Source: Amoebophrya sp. AT5.2 (Eukaryota > Sar > Dinophyceae > Syndiniales > Amoebophryaceae). From it: a stretch of 13,183 nt of DNA. The first letter of the stretch is position 1; every line of letters starts with the position of its first letter. The stretch is from positions 1 to 13,183 of the forward strand of contig RXOD01005623.1 of NCBI GenBank assembly GCA_005223375.1. Reading direction: 5' to 3'. The notes beneath the pieces are model-generated. The model saw only the letters and a program-made list of their open reading frames with translations. It had not been told where the DNA came from and made no database searches. Both the position numbers and the translations under genes were made by a program. Below are positions 8,695 through 13,183 of the stretch, piece after piece.

Positions 8695-8715
8695 CCCCGC
8701 GGCGCAGCCGCGGGG
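8695..8715 (-). promoter_or_regulatory. Identical GC-rich stem-loop 57 nt beyond the stop of the multi-GT gene
   Basis: All 21 nt are identical to 1065-1085: two 9-nt arms and the same triplet loop. The minus-strand flank ACCACCT is also shared, here separated from the stem by an extra CCGCCT. Its position and orientation relative to the upstream stop codon match those of the other copy. Confidence 0.7.
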
Positions 8716-8772
8716 AGGCGGAGGTGGTCCTTACCGACTACCTAGGGCTAGTACTTCCTGTCTGCGACAAAG

Positions 8773-11700
8773 TCAATCATCATGCTTCCGCATCAGTTTA
8801 TCACTGTCGTGGCTCGGTGATTGCACGTCCTCAAATTTGTACTGTTTCGGATTGCTTGACAAAGTAGCCTCCCCTTCGGGCATCGTCGAGCCTTCTGCTA
8901 CTTCTAGGCCGTCGGCCCTCAACCTCCACATCGCAGCTGTTCTTCCTGTCATGCCACTAGTGGAACCCGGAGCGTGCCTCGCAGCGCCAGCTGGTTTGTC
9001 TTCCAGCTGCTTCTGGCGAGACTTTGGGCGCTCGGTAATTTCATGGTCGTGATGTTGGTGATCATGATCATCCGTCGACCCCGACAAAAAGCTCGAGACA
9101 TCCTTTTCTTTCAGCACCACTGATCCCTCCAACACTTCGGCACTCATCGCGTCCTTTCGCTCGCAAATATTCTGCACAATCACTTTATCAGGCACGGTTT
9201 CATCTTCTTGCAGCATCTGGCTTTGCCCGGCCTTCCCATCTTGTTTTCTGCCGCCGAACAATGCCTGCACAAATATCCGTCCAAGCACAAAGGAATTGTC
9301 CACCAGTTCTTCGCAGCTCTTCGCCTCGATGTCCGCATGCTGGTTTGAGTGAAACTGATGATATGCAGCTCGCCCCCATGCATTCGGTTTGTGTCTCACG
9401 GCTTCTTCTGGCCTGCTGATGTCGACCCCCGCCGCGAGCACATCAGACGCAAGTGGCGCCAGGCTCTCCTCGTTTTTGTAACATACAACGACTCCACCGC
9501 TCTCTGCCCTGAACTGCGTCGCATCTGATGCGTTTAAGGCCGTGAGGAGCGCCAAGGTCGCTCCTGTGCTCTCCCGTGATGAAGGGACCAAACTCACTCC
9601 AGCCCCATCCGTCGAAATTTTCTCCCCCAACCCGGCCCAAGGGACATGGCACTCAGTTATGCGGTGGCCGGATTCGTCGAAGAGTTCATCGGACGCGGCG
9701 GGGCAGCACACCTTCTCGTCGGACTTGAACTCAGACGCGGTTTTGCAGTGGTCAGTCACCGCGTGCTTTTGTTTCTCCCAGACCCGCCGCATGTAGGAGC
9801 TGCCCCTGCTCGCGCCCATAATGTTCGAAGAAAACGACGGAGCGCCGCCGTTAACCTTGGCGTCGCCGACACAATTCTGCGCCCCGGTTTCGTAGGAGAA
9901 CAGCTCGACTCCACCGCTCACAATGCGCTCTGGTACTTCGGAGTCTAAGGGCTTCTGAAACACGACATCTGAGTCCATAATCATCAAAGTGTGGCCGGGG
10001 GAGTTCCGCTTGATGCAGACCTATGTCTGCTACGGCGTGTTGTAGGTAAGTGCCGATAGTGCGAAGGTGCTGATCCTACAACCATGTGGCGCAGCCGATC
10101 CAGCACCGAGCACGCAACCCCGAGCGTGTTCGTATCGTGTCCGTGAGTATGGGGAGCCGAGCGCGTCGATCCTGGTCAAGCATAGCAGCCATCTGCGGAC
10201 CATGTAGCAACTGGCGCGAGTGCAAGTTTTGCCGCTACATGATATGCAACGTCAGCAAGCAGACAGGTGTAGAGTCTGTCCTTGTGCGTAGAAGGTTGTG
10301 GGTGGGTGGGAAAAGAAAAACACAGAATCAAGGCCACAGTACACGAGTCCAAGCCCATGACCGATCGAGTGATAGCGAGAGAAGAGACTTACACGCCGTA
10401 GAGACGACACGTTACGAGCAATTCCCCCGCAACTTGTGATGTCTATGCGTAAGGTACATGCCCCCGTGAAAGAAAAGCACAGCGTAACGGACAAAGTCGG
10501 ACTTTGCTTGACCGTACGGAAGGCTGTCGAAGTCGCTCGGCAGGTCGGGGATGTAGTCTATCACGTTGGCGTCGTTGAGCTGAACAACCTTCGGCCTTAT
10601 TGTTTTCGTTCGCAAATGCAGCAACCAGCTTTCGACGTTCAGCGGCCACGTGTTAGGAAACTGATCACTCTGCGCTTTCTCGACGAAGTAGAACACGTTG
10701 AACGTAGCCTGCGCGGTCGCGGGATGCTTGTCCAGGTTTGAGTGCACGAGGATGCTGCGCCTCTCCCCTGCCACCGCGGACTGCTGCAGTTTCAAGACCT
10801 GTATGCCTCTTTTCAAACAGTCTCCACTCCCGGCTTCTCCATGCCGGATCGCTTTTCTGTCCAAGTCAGTCAAGGCTCTTCCGGATTTTGCATCTTCGGA
10901 GAGCTCGTAGTACTTCACTGGTTTGTGGTGCGCCACGACTCCGTCGCACTGGGACTTCAACTGTTCGCATTGCCCAAAAGCGTTGTGCTGGTAGTTCCAC
11001 ACGCAGCGATCTAACTGCACCGGCCTCAATTCCTCCATAATTTGCGACTCGGTCCACCCCGCGTTCTTGTATGCGTCCACCACTTCCTTCGAACCCAGGT
11101 GATAGAATAGAGTCAACCAAAACCCCTGCCCGCATTCGAACCCCTCGAAAGCTCCGTGTCCCGGCGCGAAACCGGCATTCCCCCAACCCGTTTCTGCCGT
11201 GTATGTTGCGACCTCCGCAAACTTGATCGCCGCGCGCAGCAGCTGCGCCTTCGGCTTTAGCGAAAAGAAGCCACCGTTTAGCGCGCCCCCCGTCCCACTC
11301 GACGTAAAAGTGATCAAGTCGTGCCGATCAACGCACCGCAACAGCTGAGACAAAGACTCACCGCTCGTGTCCTGCACTTCTACGTCGTTGTCGTAGTAAA
11401 TTACGGCGTCGTACTGGGTCAAATTCATCACGTTCAATCTGATGAAATCCTGTTCGCCACACCATCCGCCTCCGTTGGATTTGTATCCGGCGTCGTCGTC
11501 TCCGTTGAATTTCATGTTGGGGGGCAGCGTCCAAGGGGCCAGCGCGAGTTTGATTTTCCCTACCTCCTCCCTGCCTCTCTCCCCAACGCTCTTCGCGAGC
11601 TCGTAGGAATATTTCGCAAGTTTCCGCTGCGCTAGTGCCAAGTACAACTCGTCCGTGCTCATCGATTCCGCCATTTTCTTGCTCTGCAGTACTCCGACTT

Positions 11701-13183
11701 CGCCGCCATCACCATCTTTCTCTCGGGGCAAAGCGGTCTCGTGGTCGTACCAATCTCGGAAAGTTGTCGCTTCGTATTTCTTTTCGTTCACGGTAGGCGC
11801 GGCGAGGACCACGATGTCGATTTCTGCAACAGCGTCATGCGGGGAAGCAATTTTTGCACGCGCTCGATCCGCGGCCAAGATGTTCTTGCGCACGAGCTCA
11901 ACGGACTGCAGGTTCGGGAACAAGCTGTTGAAGTCGTCACCTCCTGGATCAGCCAGCTTCTTGCCAAAAAAACTGAACGCAAACGCATACTTGCGCGGTC
12001 CTGGCCGGCTTGTCGTGAAGGACGGGGACGTCGGTGCAGCAGCAGCGCAGCGGGCCACGTCCAGACACGGGTGCTTCCCGCCAACAGCCGGCGATCTCCC
12101 GCTCCCGACCGGCCCCAAGCACCGTTCGTTTTGTTCGGGGCCAAGGAAAGAGCGGTAATCTGCCGTGGCCGTTCGGACCAGCAGCCCCTTCGGCGATATT
12201 GCGCCACCTGTATGAAAGGAAGCGAGATCAGTGGGGGGAGAACGCAATCGACACCAACGAAACACCACCGCACTGGTGTATGCCTGACTGGGCAGTATTG
12301 GTCTGCGTTGTTGTGTTGACTGGTGGGTTCAGCCTTATCTCTTCACAGCCCTTCTGTAGTGAGAGCGCTCGCGCCTTGAGCCCCGCCGGGCAGGGTCCAG
12401 ATTGCATCAGTGTTCATTGAGGTGCAAGGGCACCGCGATGGCAGTGCGTCAGTCTTATGATGATGGGGGTGCTTTAGCTTTCTATGATTCAGACCCGTGA
12501 GAAATATGAGCAGACAACGATTAGACTTCGAACGATTATATCGCTCGGCTCGATGAACATGCGAAAAACTTCCCAGGGAAAAATCACGCAAAGAGTCCGA
12601 CGATCGTGCTTCACTTACAGACTTAACATGTACCTCGCCCGTCCGCTTGTGCTTCGCCTAGTGGTACTTTCCACGGATCTGTGGGGTGCGCGCTACCAGC
12701 CGGAAATACGTCCTCATCCGCCCTCGACAGTCGAGCGATGCTGTCGCTGCCGCAATTGCTTTTTCGTGTTCCATCCGATTTAGCGTTACCATCATGCTCG
12801 CTGTAGTTGCACACCCCCAATATTTTTCGCGCGCTCTCCCCGACTGCCTGTGGAAACATCAATCCGTTACATATATCCGCGTCCGCTTGCTCGCGACCTC
12901 CACCCGATCCCATGTAGTGCATCAGGTGCAAACGCCCGTCCGGTTCCGGTACATGTGGACTTTGTGGTCTTCTTCCCCGGTTCCACCACATGCTTGAGCC
13001 CAGCAGAACATGTTGCTGCATAACCGCTTTACGTCCGTACATCAAAGTGTTGAGGCAAGTCTGCTCGTTGCTACTGCACTCCGCCACAATCCCCTCCGTC
13101 TTCCACGGCGTTTCCGTGTTCTCGTTGCCGCGAACATGCGCGCTGAACGTGTCTGTGAACAGGCCTCTGGAAAAACCAGTATT
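8773..13183 (-). CDS. Multi-domain glycosyltransferase (GT-A tail + GT8-like + GT32-like), 5' end outside the window
   Basis: Three exons on the minus strand are proposed: 13183-12634 (open at the window edge), 12207-10451 and 9975-8773, giving at least 1169 residues. Phases agree at the first junction (phase 1, AG/GT on both sides). Residues about 30-95 (EQTCLN, WNRG, then LHLMHYMG) look like the C-terminal part of a GT-A domain. Residues about 255-625 resemble GT8: YYDNDVEV (metal-binding DxD-type DND at 456-458), ALNGGFFSLKP at about 492, and VVAHHKPVKYY at about 607. Residues about 670-980 resemble GT32/Gly_transf_sug: SDFVRYAVLFFHGGMYL, continued by DSDVVFQKPLD from the next exon, then SSNIMGASRG and VPWAGLGEKI. 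The C-terminus is polar, with a His-rich patch (HDHQHHDH, about 1073-1080). These folds transfer sugars from nucleotide-sugars, usually in the Golgi. Acceptor and sugar cannot be told. The first exon stays open past other AG/GT sites, so its 3' end is less certain than the rest. Confidence 0.78.
9976..10450 (-). other. Intron 2 of the multi-GT gene: non-canonical, bounded by long terminal inverted repeats
   Basis: The 3' exon starts at the GAC of DSDVV and the 5' exon ends at the CTT of GGMYL. Joining them recreates the GT32 consensus GG-x-Y-x-D-x-D in frame, but the 475-nt insert then has neither GT at its start nor AG at its end. The arms are + strand 9976-10051 and the reverse complement of 10387-10447. 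Shared blocks, in order, are CATA, CATCA, AAGT, GGGGGA, TGTC, CTACGGCGTGT (exact, 10030-10040 against 10391-10401) and TAAGT. The only nearby GT (10457-10456) is phase 2. Usable AG sites (before the GTC, before the CGG, and inside GACTCAG) are phase 0, 0 and 1, so none pairs with it. That an intron is present is well supported; the exact junction is inferred from the protein motif (GGM-IMDSDVV is an alternative). Confidence 0.72.
12208..12633 (-). other. Intron 1 of the multi-GT gene (426 nt), GT-AG, with weak inverted ends
   Basis: The upstream exon ends CGAG before GTACATG, and the downstream exon begins after CTTTCATACAG with GTGGCG. Both junctions are phase 1 and both read AG/GT, so splicing joins DGR-G-GAIS in frame. 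An in-frame TAA follows about 8 nt into the intron, which supports removal. Near the ends, + strand 12208-12229 (CTGTA, GAAGC, GATC in order) is matched by the reverse complement of 12602-12620 (the same three blocks). This suggests degenerate terminal inverted repeats. A GTAAGT lies at 12618-12613 but sits behind the in-frame stop. Confidence 0.62.

Noticed and set aside
8148..8867. Four overlapping plus-strand frames
   Set aside because: They overlap in different registers with no motifs, and one overlaps the 3' end of the well-supported minus-strand gene.
10086..10439. 117-residue plus-strand frame inside intron 2 of the multi-GT gene, as an intron-encoded protein
   Set aside because: It starts at a GTG, shows no endonuclease, maturase or other motif, and runs antisense across the inverted-repeat element; chance openness is enough.
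10412..10450. Reading the multi-GT gene as two separate genes with a stop at 10412
   Set aside because: The stop comes in the middle of the GT32 GGMYL-DSD motif, and the missing half is in frame at the start of the next open frame, so one spliced gene fits better.

Overview
The window looks like nuclear DNA of a unicellular eukaryote. Open frames break at conserved motifs and resume after intron-like gaps. The proteins carry PAN/Apple modules and Golgi-type glycosyltransferase domains, and intergenic spacers of 0.8-1.7 kb hold dispersed repeats. All four recognisable genes are on the minus strand. One-way gene order, intron ends that begin the next exon with G, and an intron bounded by inverted repeats all fit the dinoflagellate/Syndiniales side of the alveolates. 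That placement is inference; no marker gene is present.

Layout along the minus strand, from right to left. (1) 13183-8773: the 3' part of a large gene, cut by the window edge, with three exons. It encodes the tail of one probable glycosyltransferase domain, a GT8-like domain and a GT32-like (DXD sugar-binding) domain. Its last intron lies exactly inside the GT32 DXD motif, has long terminal inverted repeats and has no in-phase GT-AG solution. (2) 7064-5146: a two-exon secreted or type II protein with a Ser/Thr-rich stem and a DUF273-like glycosyltransferase domain. (3) 3712-2546: a membrane-anchored protein with two near-identical seven-cysteine PAN-like modules and a third, more typical PAN module. 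(4) 1705-1115: a small two-exon gene whose PAN module is rebuilt only by splicing.

The spacers hold two diverged, directly oriented copies of a repeat of about 395 bp (87-482 and 7619-8012), rich in the 9-mer CTACTGTAG and its inverse. They also hold two copies of an identical GC-rich perfect stem-loop. One copy lies 29 nt beyond the stop of the small PAN gene and the other 57 nt beyond the stop of the large glycosyltransferase gene, in the same orientation relative to both. There are also a 36-nt tandem repeat and an imperfect hairpin at 574-617.

The genes share a surface or Golgi theme: two make or extend glycans and two carry extracellular PAN (adhesion or glycan/protein-binding) modules. 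A functional link between them is a guess. No rRNA, tRNA, CRISPR array or transposase gene was recognised.
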